A stretch of DNA of 64,000 nt from Pratylenchus scribneri (Eukaryota; Nematoda; Chromadorea; Rhabditida; Pratylenchidae): positions 62,001 through 126,000 of the forward strand of contig JAQSEB010000024.1 in the NCBI GenBank assembly GCA_030063045.1. The letters are read 5' to 3'. A program made the position numbers and the translations under genes. Under the pieces are notes generated by a model. It was not told the origin of the DNA, ran no database searches, and saw nothing but the letters and a program-made list of their open reading frames with translations. Of the stretch, positions 1 through 13,454 are shown piece after piece. Each line of letters opens with the position of its first letter. Positions within the stretch are counted from its first letter, which is position 1.

Positions 1-808
<808 letters not shown>

Positions 809-2125
809 TGATGAAAATGGACAGGAAAGAAGGACAAAAATGTACACTGGAGAATGACCAAAAATATTATGGACATTTATCAATTTCTGTCATATTAAAT
901 TTATTTTATTATTTCCAAACTTTGTAAAATTTGTATTTTGGATGATTTTTGGTGACATTTTATTCACCATTATCCCTGTTCCAACTGCATTCCCTCCTTC
1001 TCACTTCCCTGTTTTGTGTACAACACCCACATTTGAAACGGTTTTTTTCAACAATTTACGGAGAAAATTTTTGCATTTAATCAAAACCCAAAAAATAAGG
1101 ATCCAAAAGTCAATTTTTTCTCCATAAATTGTAAAATATTATGAAATGATGAAGGTGAAAACGCCCTTATTTTATTGTTTTTTGTATAACCATTTGCATA
1201 TTTCACATTTTTTTTAATTTCTGTTCCACCAAAAATATATTTTCTATTGATGAAATTTAATTTTTTTTTAATACAATAAATGTATTTTAAAATTTATTAG
1301 AAATGTAAGTATAAAAATTTGTGAAAGAAAAAGAATTGTTCTGGATTTATCCATTCGCATCCATGCAATTCTAGTCCTTTTCCAATTTCCATTGATTCAG
1401 TGCTGCACCAATCTTCTCAATTGTTTGTTCTTTTTTCTTCGCCTTCCGCCTTTAATTTTTAAACCACAATCCACAAAATCCAATGACCATATATTCGGGT
1501 TTTGATGGAATCGGAAATGATCAACAGTTTGAAAAGGTGAAGGCTGACTTCTTCCGGCATTTTGGTATCTTTTCAAAGGAGCAGACTCACAATGGAGTTT
1601 GGGCAAAATCCAAATTTAGACACATATACGCTAAAATCAGGAACATTGGTTATTTTTCTTGTGAATGCGGATTTCAAACGTTATTTATTGGAAGTTTAGA
1701 AAATTTCATGTAACTTCAATTCATTTTTAAACCGTTTCTTTGGAAGCCTTTACATATTTTAGCTACCTAATTCCTTCTCCAAATAAATTGAAAAGTGTAG
1801 AGCCCCCTTTGCGTTAAATTCTAATTTCTTTTTACCAAAATTAATCTGTATTAAATATTGACAAATTTATTAATGATGAAAAATTTATTATAAAATTTTA
1901 CAAAAAAAAAATATACAAATGTGCAAATGGAAAAAAATATATTCCCGCTCCAGCAAAAAATGAAAGCCAATGTGAACAAAAAAAAATTGTGGGTGGTGGA
2001 ATTTACAAATGAGGTCTTAGAAAAAAAAGAATGATTTTTAGAAAAAAATGTGAAAAAATGAGTGAAATGCAAATCAAATCCTCTTCCATTTTCATTTCTT
2101 CCATTTCCTACGAACATTTTGTGTA
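809..2125. other. Intergenic region between rab-14 and AMMECR1
   Basis: Two 3' ends converge here. The stretch is AT-rich with several AATAAA-type signals. Short open frames around 1397-1713 on both strands have no recognisable domain, no convincing splice partners and no skew that favours one strand, so I annotate no gene. Confidence 0.5.
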
Positions 2126-3669
2126 TCATGGCAAACAGGAATGCAAGAAGCCATTGCGTAAAAGTCCATTCTTTTGGCCTCCTCCACTGCCATTCGCATC
2201 CGTAAAATTGCCCCCGTTGGCCAATGCTGCCTCCTTTTGTTGAAGCTTTTTGTGGGCCAAATATTCCTTAATTAATTAATTGAAATATTTAATTTTAATT
2301 CACGGCTAAAAACCTCGTAGGAAATGGTCATTTTCTCGGATTGGAAGCGTTCAACAATCACAGCCAGCCGATCGGATTCGGTGATCTCGCCTTTGAAGCC
2401 ACCCTTCCACATCAAATGGTTCAGTGTTTCCACATGGTCCCAACCTTTGAAAATTTTTTTGGATTAATTAAAAATTTTTAATTTTTGGGAAATATAAAAG
2501 GCTAAATAAAACCCATAAATTTTCTTGTGGAATGTAAATTTTTCGAACTTGGAAATTTTAAAAAACTCCAAAAATTTCTTGTTGTAAAATAATTTTTCGT
2601 AAATAAAATTATTTAAAAATTAATTTTAAGTTCAAAAAATTTTAAATTCACAAAATAAAAATATCTAGTAACTAAAAAAATCATTAGATCCAGATGGGAT
2701 TCGAACCCTCGACCCGTTGAAATAATTCCCTGACTATTTACCCACTGAACCATCCAATTAATTTTGCAAAAACCTTGTTCCAATGCAACTTCTGGCAAAT
2801 AAACGGCACTAAGTGATTTGTGATTTTGTCGATATTCAATCCGTATCCCGTGCACCCCAATGGACCAATCACGATAGGAATTGGCCGGTTCAAAACAGAC
2901 CAACAGTGACACTGAACAATGGAGTTGGGGCATTTCGTGCAGGCAAATTGGGTCAAAACGGGAGTCACGAAAGGCACTGAAAAATGAAGAATTTAAATAT
3001 GATTTTTGTTAATTTTGTGACCTGATTTGAGCGTATTCATTCAACCCCTCGTGGAGTGGCAAATTCCGTGAAAATGTGCCAATGCAACCGCGCAAATGTC
3101 GTTGATGGCCCTTCTTCCAGGTGACGAAGAGTGGGAAATTGTCGTTTGGAATGTGGGGTGGGCATTTCGGTGTTGGATGTTTTTGCAATTGGGCAATAAT
3201 CTGTGAACAATAAATATTAATTTTGAATTAAAAATCCAATAAATTTTTGATAAATTGTGTCTGCCCATAGTCCGTTGTGCTATTCATTTTTGCGTGTGGA
3301 AATCAACGGTTTAGGAGGTGCAGATACGGAAGATTTAATTTTGGAACATTAAGTGCGTGAATGGCTTGTTTTATGGCCATTCACTGTATCGCTTGTTCCC
3401 CAATTTATTGGGTGAAAATTGGATCAAAAATTTACTTTTTTTTTGTAAATATTCTGATTAGACTCTTCTCGAAATTTCATCAATTTACAATTAAACTGGT
3501 TTATTTTTTCATATTTCCCATTTTAATCCCTCTCCGCACACACACAAACCACATCGAAGCAATAGACCGGCAAATCGACGTGGGCCACTCGGCCATTTTG
3601 AGGTTGGAGAGGTGCAACCAAAACTGTGGTGGAATTATTCCCTGCCGGTAAGCCATTTTGACGCGTCAT
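2126..3669 (-). CDS. AMMECR1: AMMECR1-family protein
   Basis: Five exons on the minus strand: 3550-3669, 3022-3200, 2774-2976, 2314-2444, 2126-2266; 774 nt, 257 aa, all GT-AG. The AMMECR1 domain is nearly full length. It has YCFDV, FPLFVTWKKG, the family signature LRGCIGTFS (exon 2), AFRDSRFDPI, the block DWSIGVHGIRIEY, YLPEVALEQG WDHV across an intron, and SEKMTISYEEYLAHKK. The start ATG at 3669 follows an in-frame TAG a few codons upstream, so it is well placed. The C-terminus is a short Gly/Asn-rich tail. Biochemical function is not settled in the literature I know; human AMMECR1 is linked to a growth and bone syndrome. A tRNA-like relic lies in the third intron. Confidence 0.93.
2685..2760 (-). 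other. tRNA-like relic with A and B boxes
   Basis: Read on the minus strand, the sequence has an A-box-like TGGTTCAGTGGG and a B-box GGTTCGAATCC about 40 nt further on. The T stem pairs at only about three positions and the acceptor arm does not fold properly, so this looks like a decayed tRNA or tRNA-derived SINE head inside an AMMECR1 intron, not a working tRNA. Confidence 0.4.
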
Positions 3670-6600
3670 TCCCACTGCTGTTCTGCACTATTTGAGGTGA
3701 CCGGCGGTTTTTGAAAGACAACTAAAAATAATAAAATTAAATTTAAAAAAATTTTATAAATTTATACCTAAAAGTTCAAAAATCAGAGATGAGGCAAGTT
3801 TGGATTGTCGTAAAAAAAATTGGCTTGTCCAGTGGATGTCGTCGTGTTGGTCAATCCTCGGATTTTTCTGCCCAATTTGATTGTTGGGCACACTTCTGGA
3901 CAATACTCAAGCTTGAGAAAAACACGTAAAAATGATATATCTTAAATTAAAATTAGTATTGGAATTTATTATTGGAATTTTTTTTATTACTTTAATTACT
4001 AAATGTGCCGAAATCTATTTGACATTTTTGTTAAGAATGAAATTTTTGAATGTTACTGAACATGTATGTGAATGTGAATTTAATAAAATAAATGGTTAGG
4101 AAATGTGCGCGGACTGCTTTTTGATGATGATGAGAAAGCAAACGATGGTAGAATTGAGATGAGAATACTTAAATAAATTTGCGCATATGACTGCCCCGGC
4201 GATGTTGGGCGTCATTTCTATTTCTCCTCGGCGTTGGAGAGCTAACTACCCAAATGCAATGGATGAATGAAAATATGAAGAGAATATAGACCAAAAAATC
4301 ATTATTCAATCCATTTTGGACTCTTTAATCTTCACCAATGTGGGAATAACTAATTTTTTATTTCATTGATGGAATAAATTAGAACAAAGTTAAAAAATCA
4401 CAATTACAACTTAGAATTACAATTACAATCGTAATTACAATTACAACTTAGAATTACAATCGCAATTACAATTACAACTTAGAATTACAATCGCAATTAC
4501 AATTACAACTTAGAAATTACAATTACAATCGCAATTACAACTTAGAATTACAATTACAATCGCAATTACAATTACAACTTAGAAATTACAATTACAATCG
4601 TAATTACAATTACAACTTAGAATTACAATCGCAATTACAATTACAACTTAGAAATTACAATTACAATCGCAATTGCAACTTAGAATTACAATTACAATCG
4701 TAATTACAAATTAGAATTACAATTACAATCGTAATTACAAATTAGAATTACAATTACAATCGCAATTACAACTTAGAATTACAATCGCAATTACAAATTA
4801 CAATTTACAACCTATGCTTATTGGAGGAATTAAAATTGAAACTAAAAATTGAAATTCGCATCCTTTTTCATAGAATTTTCACAAAATAAAGCAAACAATA
4901 AGAAAAAGGTGATCTTTTAGATAAATGAAAAAAAAATGGATAAATTTTGGAATTTGGGGGAAAAGGAGGAGGAAGCAAAATTCACATTCACACCAACTTT
5001 TGCTCTGCTCTTCTGGGCACCCACAATTTGGGCCCAATAAAAAGTCATATTCGCCAATGCAAAGGGGGAGGATGAGGAGAAAACGGCCTCAACCAACCAA
5101 CCAGTCACCCATCTACCAAGGCCCCATATCAACCAGCCGACCACGAGCAGAGCACAAATTCTCTTCCTCAACATTTTCCAGCCTCCTTTCAAAGCCCAGT
5201 CTCCTCCCCTCCATATATACTCGTCGTCGTCCGACGCACACAACAAACATTAGAAGAATGCTCGCCTCCAGCGGTAGTTTCCTCTTCCTTTTTCCTCCTC
5301 CCCTAAGGCGTGCTTTATGTGAATGTAGACGGGTGGATGAGATGAAGGACCAGCAGCCGGACCTCTGTTTTGCCGGTCGCCTCACCTACCTATGTGAATG
5401 GGTGGATGAGAAAATGTTCGCAAGTCGTCCCCGTCCACCGCCAAACCCACACCCAGCCCAACAAATTTTCTTATTCCTCTTTTCTTCGTCCATCCAAACA
5501 TCACACTTCCTCCTTCCAGCCAGCCGTGAGCCCCAAGATTCGAATAAAAAGGGGACGGAGGAAATTTTCACGGCTAGCTTTTGGTGAGCGTTTTCTATTC
5601 ATTTCTGGGTCCCAATAAATTTGGAGGAGGGAAAAGATTGTTTTATTTGTGGCTCATCCGAAAAATTATTTTATTCGCCTTTTCGATCCAAAAATAAAAA
5701 CAATGAAAAATGTGGTTCAAAAAAATTACAATTGATTGAAAAATTGTGCGGACGGCTGAATATATAAAAAAAAACTATAAAAATTGGAACAAAAAAAACA
5801 GCAAAATTATTTATAGGGAATTTGATAGGAAAAGATGGTAAATTTTGTGAATTTGAGAGGGTCTAAAAAACATTTTCGAAATGATGAACCCCCTTTTTGG
5901 CGGGTTTATTTCATGTTTTCGTGTGTTTTTAACCGTCCAGCAGCATTTGTTGTTTGTTTGTGTGGCGAATATTTGTTTGTTATTTGGTTTGATTTAATTC
6001 ATTGAATCCCGAAGACTTGATTGGATGTATTTGGGGACATAAAAAATCATCGCAATATTATCAAAACAATATTTGAAGGGACAGAAAATAAAAATAACAT
6101 TTTCTCATCAATTTTTGGTAGACTTATACTTGAATTTGACGGATCAAAGGATTCTGATTTATAGCGGCTTTTAAAACGAACATCGATCAATGAAAAAACA
6201 TAAATGATTTGGATGAAATCGATAATGTCAGAAAACATAATCAGCAGAAAATATAAAAATTCAGAATGAGTCTAAAAATATGAATATGGGGGAACGGGGA
6301 AGGGAGGGTATAAATAACTTTGTTTTTAAAAATGTTAAGTAATCTTTAATCTACAATCAAAATATAACGAAAAAGACAAAACAAACATTGACACAAAAAC
6401 ATCAAATAAACACAAAAACGGAATTCACAATTTAATTTTGGGGAGGAAATTTATGGAAAATTGGGAGGAATCGGGACGGGGATTGAGAAGAGATGAAGAA
6501 GAATGATTGGATTAGATGAAATAAAATAATTTAAAATGGATCGAACTGCGCGAAAAAATGATTTTTGGAATAGGAAACACAATTTTTGCTGGCAGAATAT

Positions 6601-7476
6601 GAAAAAATGAGCAAATTTTTGATGTCAGGAACATTTTTGCGGGTAGTATGGGAATTTTTTGACTGATTTTTTGATAAAAACAAAAAAAATAAGCGAAATT
6701 GAGGATATTTTGAATTGACTTATATTTCCGAAAGATTTTGGGGCGTGATTTTTGGTTGGCGAAAACATCACAAAAGCGAAAAATTCGTAGGACGAGGGAT
6801 GAGGAAAAGTGGGCTGGGGAAGAATTTTTGAGAGGTGGAAGAAGAACCGGTGACGCGATGAGAATGGAATTTAGCATAAAAATGAAGAAAAAAATGGTAG
6901 CCGAAAATTGTGATTTTAGTGGGATTTGGGAGGGGAGAAAAAACCCGCGATCAGCAATGATTTAAACAATTTCAAATAATTCAAAAGAATTTCAAACAAA
7001 TTAAAATAAATTCATCAAAATTTGTCCAAAAGTATTATTAATTTTTCCAACTTTGTCCACATAAAAAAACAACAACAATCGATCAATGCTTATACATATT
7101 ATTTTGTGTGGGAAATAAAAAAAAATTAAATAAAACAACAACAAAATGAATATCAGAGGAAATGGGGTGGGTGGGTGGATGATGGAAGATTTTTAGAAAT
7201 TACAAAAAAAAAGAAAGAAAAATTTTAAAATTAGTCATCTGAAAATATGCGCGATGAACATGGAGGAGGAGGGATATATGGTGGGGGATTGTGTGGGTGT
7301 TTTTATGGTCATAGAATTTTAGAGAGATGGATGATAATCAAATCAGTAGCATCAGAGAGAGAGACAATCAAATTCTCATCATTTCAATTTTTCATCATCA
7401 TCATCATTGAATTAAACAATCAAAATCCACATTCATTCATTCATTCAAATTCCAGCAGTGCGCACGGTGGGGGCTT
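3670..7476. other. Gene-poor spacer between AMMECR1 and importin alpha
   Basis: Contains the satellite at 4396-4812 and a less AT-rich, pyrimidine/purine-skewed stretch at about 4930-5610. A 220-codon frame is open there, but it is low complexity (Ser/Pro/Arg) with an overlapping antisense frame of similar quality and no domain. 5200-5260 has TATATATAC and GTCGTCGTCC runs that could be promoter-like. The remainder (5620-7470) is AT-rich with no supportable gene. Confidence 0.45.
4396..4812. repeat. Satellite A, array 1 (ATTACA/ATCGCA hexamer family)
   Basis: Tandem array built from AATTACAATTACAATCGC interleaved with AACTTAG spacers. It is the reverse orientation of arrays at 52465-52695 and 57240-59463 and the same orientation as 21115-21400. 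Non-coding, intergenic. Confidence 0.9.
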
Positions 7477-10400
7477 TTAAAAATCAAATAGAGTGTTGGG
7501 TTGTTGTGGAATGCCGCCGGAGCCTTGTCCACCAACGGCAGCAGCTGCGGCTGCACCGGCCGCCACCAGCTCGTCGTCCTCTTCGGAGGAGAAAAAGTTG
7601 TCGATGATTTCATAGGCCTGTAATTTGAGGGAACAATTAATTATTGTGAATTTTTGTAGTATTTTGGAAATTTTAAATTATATCTCAAGTTAGGCTTATA
7701 AAAATAGGATTTTTTAAACTTAATTCCTTCTACACTATTTCAAGCTTACCTAATCATCATTAGAGAGTGGTTTTTGGCAAAATATAAATAGATGAGGTGC
7801 TAGTGCTTATTTAGGTTTTTTAATTGTTTTTTTCCAGTGAAATTATCCCAAAAATGACAAAAAAAAAAGATAGTCAAAAAAATTTTTTAACTAGTATTTA
7901 TGTGATTACCTCGTTAAATCTGATATATATTTAAAAATAAAAACCCAAAAATCCGCTCCTTAAACAATAATTTGACATGTTTTTTTTTTTTTTTTGATTT
8001 GGACCGTATAGTTTTTCTCTCTAGATGAAATTTTTGGCTCTTTCCTAGCCCAATCAAAATATTTATTTTCCATTAAAAAAACCCACCATTTTGTAGATTT
8101 CTTCACTCTCATGGTTCTGGAGATGCTCAATTTTGTCCAAACCTTAAATTTATTAATTATCTATTGATAAATATGTCAATTTTCCTCACCTCCGCATTCC
8201 TCAATTTTCTGGCACACTTCGTCCGTGTGGGCGGCCGATTTCTTCAAAATGTTGTTCAACCCGTCCAAAACCACTTGCACAATTTGGGAGTCGCGAACGC
8301 CCAGCAAATTGCAGAATGGCACAATCACACCGTTGTCCACCTGTGAAAATGATAATAATAAAAATATTAAAATTCTAAATGATGATGTCAGAAAATGTTT
8401 TATTTTGAATCCCCCCCCCCTTGGGGGTATTACGTTTTGGGGTTAGGTTTAGGGGATACGTGAGATGATTTTAACCTATAATATCTGTAAAACCTACCCC
8501 CTAATGACCATAACCCTAATCCTCTGATGCCCCATAGAGGGGGAAACTTTCATTTTCAAAAATGTAAATGACGCAAGTGCCATTAATTAATTGTGCTTTT
8601 TAAACAGTAAATGATTTATGTCAAAAAATGAGAAATCTCATTTAAAATGGAAGAATGTAAAAATTTCTATTATTAATCTCATTAAATTAATATTGTGGGT
8701 ATTTTTCTATCAAAAATAAATATCTTAAATATTTTTGATTTTATCCCATTCCCATGCCATCATGGATCGTGCTAAGAAAATAATTGATTATGATTAAAAT
8801 TTGATGAAAATCAATAAATCGATAATTTATCAAAATTAGACTTAAGCTTGTCAATTATAGCTTATTTTAAGTCGAATAAATAAGCAATTTAAATTATAAT
8901 ATTTATAAATGAATGGACTCACCATGTATTGGACATGATCGGCTCGTCCACTGATGGTCACATTCGAGACGGCCCATGCAGCTTCCTTTTGTGTTTGGAA
9001 GTCGCCCTTGTCCAACAGATGGATGATCATTGGGACGAGGCCAGCATCGATCACAGCCTGCACTTGATTCTCGTTGCCGGCAGTAATGTTCGACAAAAAC
9101 CAGACAGCCTCCTACGGAAATGAACACAAATATTATTTGAATTATTTAACGAAAATTCTTTTTAATAAGATGGCTGAATTTTCATTTCTTACATTAAATT
9201 AATGGATTTTATTGATTGAAATAATTTTTTGAAAATTTTCGACCCAATAGTGGTGAACCATGACATGGCTGACCTCTTTATTCTATTAAAATTTAGGTCT
9301 CAGGTTCGAATCCGCTCAGAGGAAGTTATTTTTTTTCCCCTGACTTGGATGTCACTTTTATGCAATTTTATACATTCAACAGTAAATTTCTAGTCGAAAA
9401 TATAATAATTCGAGAAAAAATGGATCGATATTTCTATTTTTTCATTTAATTTTCGTCCTAAATTAAACCTTGTTGATTTTCTCCTTCTGATGAGAGAGAA
9501 GGGCCGGCATCATTTGGAGAGCGCCACAGTCCAAAACGAGTTGGGTTTGGTCGTCAGTGCCGGTGACAATATTCCCAACCGCACGCAATGCCGCCGTTTG
9601 CACTTTCACTTCGCTGTGGCCTAACAGTGGGACGAGGTATTGAACGACCTGAAGTGGAAAATTTTAGTGAAATTTTGTTGAAAATTTCATAAAACTGACC
9701 CCAGAATCGATGACCAATTGGATTTGTTCATTGCCCCCATCGGTCAAATAGGAAAGGGCCCAAACGGTATCGACCAGAATTGAGGTATCCTGATGGTGGA
9801 TGAGGACGGCCAAAGCGGGCAAAAGCAGTTGGACAATGCTGCGATTTGGTGGTGGATCCTTGCTACGACACAAATTGACCATAACCTGCATATAGAAAAA
9901 TGATTATTGAAACGAAAAAGTAAGAATAAGAACTTAAGATTTTTTGAATGAACCACCAAACTTATACATCCTACTTTTTTTAATGAATAGAATAAGTGAA
10001 TTTAAAGTTCAAAGGTTTGTTTAATTGGGTTTGGGTTGAACCACTGAACGTATGTTTTAAAGGTTTTTTTGATTGAATCACTAAACTTTAGGTTCAAGCT
10101 TTTTTGGTTGATGAATCACAAACTTAAGATACTGGGTTTTTTGGTTGAACCACCGGAACTTAAGGTTTAATATTTTAGTTGAACTACCGAATTTAAGGTT
10201 TTTGACTGACCAATGAAAACTTAATGTTAGAGGTTTTCGGATGAACCATTGAACTTTAAGGTTCAAGGTTTTTTGACTGAACCACTAAAACCACCGAGCT
10301 TATAGGATTCAAGGCTTTTGAATTTGAATGACCACCAAACTAAAGTTCCAAGGTTTATTGGGTGAAGTTTCTTTTACCACTAAGCTTGAGGTCAGGGGTG

Positions 10401-12533
10401 CGCACGGGCCGGCCCGATCCGGGCCTAAGCCCGGCCCGGCCCGGCCCGGCTAGTTGGTGGCGGGCCGGGCCGGGCCGGGCCTGGATCGAAGCGGGCCGGG
10501 CTTAGGCCCGGAAGCCCGGTAAAAAATTCATCCCCCAAAAAAATGACTTTTTCATTAAAAATTTTAAACATTTTTTGAAATAAAATTAATTTTTTCTAAT
10601 CATTTTTGCACAATTTCTTTTCTTATTTGATACTTGTTACTTGTATACTTTTTATCCGATTTTTTGATGAGAAAGAAATGTGAAGGGTCCCACTTTTGGT
10701 GGTAGGGAATATGGTTAGGGTCATTAGGGATTACTGGGATATGTACTATCACTGATTGACCATTCATAACCCGAATCCTGATGACCCAAAAAGGGGACCC
10801 TTCACTTTTTCTCAGTTTCAAAACGCAGATACAAAACTGTATAAATACCTCAATTTTTCTTTTTAAAATTGCTTCGAAGAATTATCAATTTTACCAAAAA
10901 ATTTTAGGTGAAAAAATTTATCAAAAAATTTTAGGAGAAAAAAATTTTTTAAAAAATTTAAGGTGAAAAAATTTTTTAAAAAATTTAAGGTGAAAAAATT
11001 TTTTAAAAAATTTAAGGTGAAAAAATTTTTTTTAAAAATTACTACCCGGGCTTTCGGGCCCAGGCCCGGGCCGGGCCGGGCCAGAGCGAAAAATCGCCGG
11101 GCCGGGCCGGGCCGAGTGTGGGTGGGCCCGGGCCGGGCCGGGCCCGGATTTCTTGGGCCCGTGCGCACCCCTGCTTGAGGTTCAAAGTTTTTTGGCTGAA
11201 CCACACCGAACCATTGAAAAAGGTTCAAGGTTTTCGATGAACCATCAAAACTTAAGTTCAGGGGTTTTCGATTTTTAAAATATTTAGTAAGATTAAAAAA
11301 CCGTCTTATGGCGAACTAACCCAGGTGACATTGCGCAGAAAGTTAAGCGGGATGTCTGGAGCAACAAATTTGAGCAGCGGCTGAACAATGCCCAACTCGA
11401 TGCAATAGTCGCGGAAATGAGGGCCATCACCTTAAATTCCGATTTGCTTTTATATTTTATTATTTCAAATAATACCAATGATGTTTCCCAATGCCCAAAC
11501 CGCCTGTTCGCACACGTTGATACTCTGGGACTCGAGCAGTTTGAGGAAATGTGGAACGGCGCCGGCCTGCACAACAGCTCGTGTTTGGTCCGAGGTGCCA
11601 CTGGCAATGTTGGTCAGGGCCCAGGCGGCCTCAAATTGCAGTGTTGCGCTGAATAACAATCAATTAAGGATGATTAGGTTTTTGATTAGGCAATATTTTG
11701 TCTTCTTTTTAATCTTCCGGCCTAATTTGGCGAGCATAAACTCTTCTTTGCTCTCTTGGTTAAGCTCAATTTTCAGGTCTATTTTCTTAATCTTCCGGTC
11801 TGAACAATAAAAACTCTTCTTCGCTCTCCTAATAAGCTTAATCTTACGGTCTGAGCAAAAACTCTTCTTTGTTCTCTTTTCCGGTTTATTTTCTTAATCA
11901 TCCGGATGAGCGAGCTCTCTTAGGTTTAATCTTCCGGTCTATTTTCTTTTTCTTAATCTTCTGCTGGTTCCGGATGAGGAGAACTCTTCTTTGTCTTCTT
12001 AAGCTTAATCTTCCGGTTTATTTTCTTAATCTTCCGGATGAGCATTCTTCTTTGCTCTCTTAAGCTCTGGTTTTTAAGAACCAATGCAATTTTATTTTTG
12101 ATTAAATAAAAATGTGCACAAACTTTGTTGACTCCAAGCAATTGACCAGAATTGGCAAAATCCCACTGCTGATCAAATCGTCAATTGGCGGATTTCGGTC
12201 GGAGGAGAGCAGTTTCCGTGCCTGTGTGACGGCTAGCATTTGCACTTCCGGATCGGGACTCTGTGCCTGGACCACAATTTCGTGCAGATTGTTTCGATCA
12301 TAGGGAATTGCCGCTGCATTCCCGCTCGTCGATGCGTCCTCGGGACTAAAGATTTTTTATGATTAATAATCAAAAGTTTAAAACACAAACTCTTCAATCG
12401 GGATGTTCCGCCGTTTCGACATGATATCATCGCGCTTCTCCTTCCGAATTGTGACCACTTGATCGATGCGATTTTTGCGCAACGCTTCACTGTCTTTGCC
12501 CACATTCTTGTACTGGGTTTGTCGTTCGGCCAT
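7477..12533 (-). CDS. ima-3: Importin subunit alpha (KPNA3/4, IMA-3 type)
   Basis: Adaptor that binds nuclear localisation signals and, through its IBB domain, importin beta. Ten exons: 12391-12533, 12124-12345, 11476-11648, 11321-11430, 9700-9885, 9469-9648, 8923-9111, 8190-8340, 8087-8142, 7477-7617; 1551 nt, 516 aa. The basic IBB (about residues 1-60) includes [19 protein letters not shown] repeats follow with the NLS-pocket Trp/Asn arrays [82 protein letters not shown] and [13 protein letters not shown]. The C-terminus carries the [16 protein letters not shown] helix and tail. Length matches the family. [16 protein letters not shown] places it with KPNA3/4. One 1.4-kb intron holds a minisatellite, a hAT-type element and a nested MITE. 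Confidence 0.97.
8391..8556. mobile_element. MITE-like element, copy 2 (ima-3 intron)
   Basis: Starts GAAAATGTTTTATTTTGAATCC and ends in the near-complement GGGGGAAACTTTCATTTTC, with a C-run/G-run core and the internal phrase GGGTTAGG, resembling the copies at 419-561 and 10669-10813. Non-coding. Confidence 0.45.
9255..9335 (+). other. tRNA-like relic (B box GGTTCGAATCC)
   Basis: An A-box-like TGGTGAACCATG is followed about 50 nt later by GGTTCGAATCC. The arms do not pair well, so it is probably a decayed tRNA-derived element within an ima-3 intron. Confidence 0.35.
9955..10384. repeat. Minisatellite in ima-3 intron, left part
   Basis: Degenerate units of roughly 35-45 bp around GAACCACTGAACTTAAGG and TTCAAGGTTTTTTGG. 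The array continues after the inserted element at 11174-11283, so it pre-dates the insertion. Confidence 0.8.
10393..11173. mobile_element. Non-autonomous hAT-type element 1, GC-rich ends
   Basis: A 781-bp insertion with an 18-bp perfect terminal inverted repeat, CAGGGGTGCGCACGGGCC, flanked on both sides by the identical 8-bp CTTGAGGT (10385-10392 and 11174-11181). An 8-bp duplication and CA-starting ends are the hAT signature. The ends continue inward as degenerate, strikingly GC-rich arms of GGGCC/CCCGG repeats of more than 100 bp; the centre is AT-rich and contains a second MITE (10669-10813) and a 27-bp tandem repeat near 10940-11040. No transposase. Sits inside the ima-3 minisatellite intron. 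Confidence 0.9.
10669..10813. mobile_element. MITE-like element, copy 3, nested in hAT element 1
   Basis: The ends pair well: the left side has GTGAAGGGTCCC and the right side has GGGACCCTTCAC, embedded in GAGAAA...TTTCTC. This is the clearest of the three copies. It was inserted after, or carried by, the enclosing hAT-type element. Confidence 0.65.
11174..11283. repeat. Minisatellite in ima-3 intron, right part
   Basis: Resumption of the GAACCA/AAGGTTC units after the hAT-type insertion, beginning with its right target duplication CTTGAGGT. Confidence 0.75.
11690..12075. repeat. Tandem repeat in ima-3 intron (TAATCTTCCGG units)
   Basis: Irregular tandem units made of TTTTCTTAATCTTCCGG, AAACTCTTCTTTG and GCTCTCTTAAGC, filling the third-to-second exon intron. 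Non-coding. Confidence 0.7.
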
Positions 12534-13454
12534 TTTGTGCTTTAAACAGCAATGTTTCGCTTGTTGTTATTGTCTTGTAGTTATCTTTGAATTTTTAAAT
12601 TTGAAGCAGAGAAGCTGGAATTAGTTTTTTTTGTCAATGTTTTTGCTAAAAATTAGTTAACAAATTAATAAGCTGAACCGTTTTGTAAAAAATGAATGCA
12701 TCAAATTCAAATTTTTTTTGCAAATAAATCGGTCAGCTTGCGCTTGCATTAAAGCACGTGATTTTTTGGTGATTTTGCTTTACTTCGTCCTTCTCTTTAT
12801 CCATTCCGTTTTCCATCCATTCAATATCGACTCTTTTACATAAAATGGATAGGTGAGACGTGAGAGACAGACAAGAGTGGCGAGACTGGGAGCTATGCTA
12901 TGCTATAGCTAGCTAGGACTCGGACTGTCGGAGGGAGTAGTGTTAATGTGAATTGTGCCGCGGAAATCTGCCATGCTCTCATTCCCATGCTATGCTATAT
13001 ATGCTCTAAAGTTCTACTGATAAAATAAACGTACGCAGCTAACTAGCAAACGTACGCAACGCGTGCGCTAACGCAACCAACGCAATAAGAGAGCATGTTA
13101 AATTAAATAAACGAAATAAAAGAAAGAAATTAAATAGGATTCGTTTCAAATCAAACCAAAATCTAAACCAAAACCCAAATTCAAAACAAAAAAGGCAGAG
13201 GCAGACTCTGCACCTGCACACTTCTGCACATTTTCACGGGATTCAAGCTCCAGAGGCACACATCACATTCACATCACGTAATAAGGATTCCAAAATTTTT
13301 GTCAAATTGGGCCATCACAAAATCCTAATACCCAAAATCTCCTAAAATCCTAAAAACTTCAAACTCAAAATCCTACCAATTTAATTCTCTTATTCAAATA
13401 TCTTAAAACCTGTATATAACCAAATAATAATATAATAAGCAATCATTTCTTAAA
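12534..13454. other. Upstream region of ima-3
   Basis: Presumed promoter side of ima-3. Contains short TATGCTATGCTATAGC and GCTAGCTAGG runs and CGTACGCAACGCG phrases near 12890-13070, then AT-rich sequence. No gene seen. Confidence 0.4.

Noticed and set aside
1397..1713. Possible small gene on either strand
   Set aside because: No recognisable family in any of six frames and no convincing junctions.
2685..2760. Functional tRNA gene (also considered at 9255-9335 and 55790-55865)
   Set aside because: A and B boxes are present, but acceptor and T stems do not pair and no consistent anticodon arm can be drawn.
4925..5587. 220-codon plus-strand frame
   Set aside because: Low-complexity Ser/Pro/Arg composition, no domain, comparable antisense frames, and no splice partners; explained by a purine/pyrimidine-skewed region.
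10393..11173. GC-rich block read as a CpG island or bacterial insert
   Set aside because: Its symmetry, 18-bp inverted ends and 8-bp duplication show it is a transposable element.
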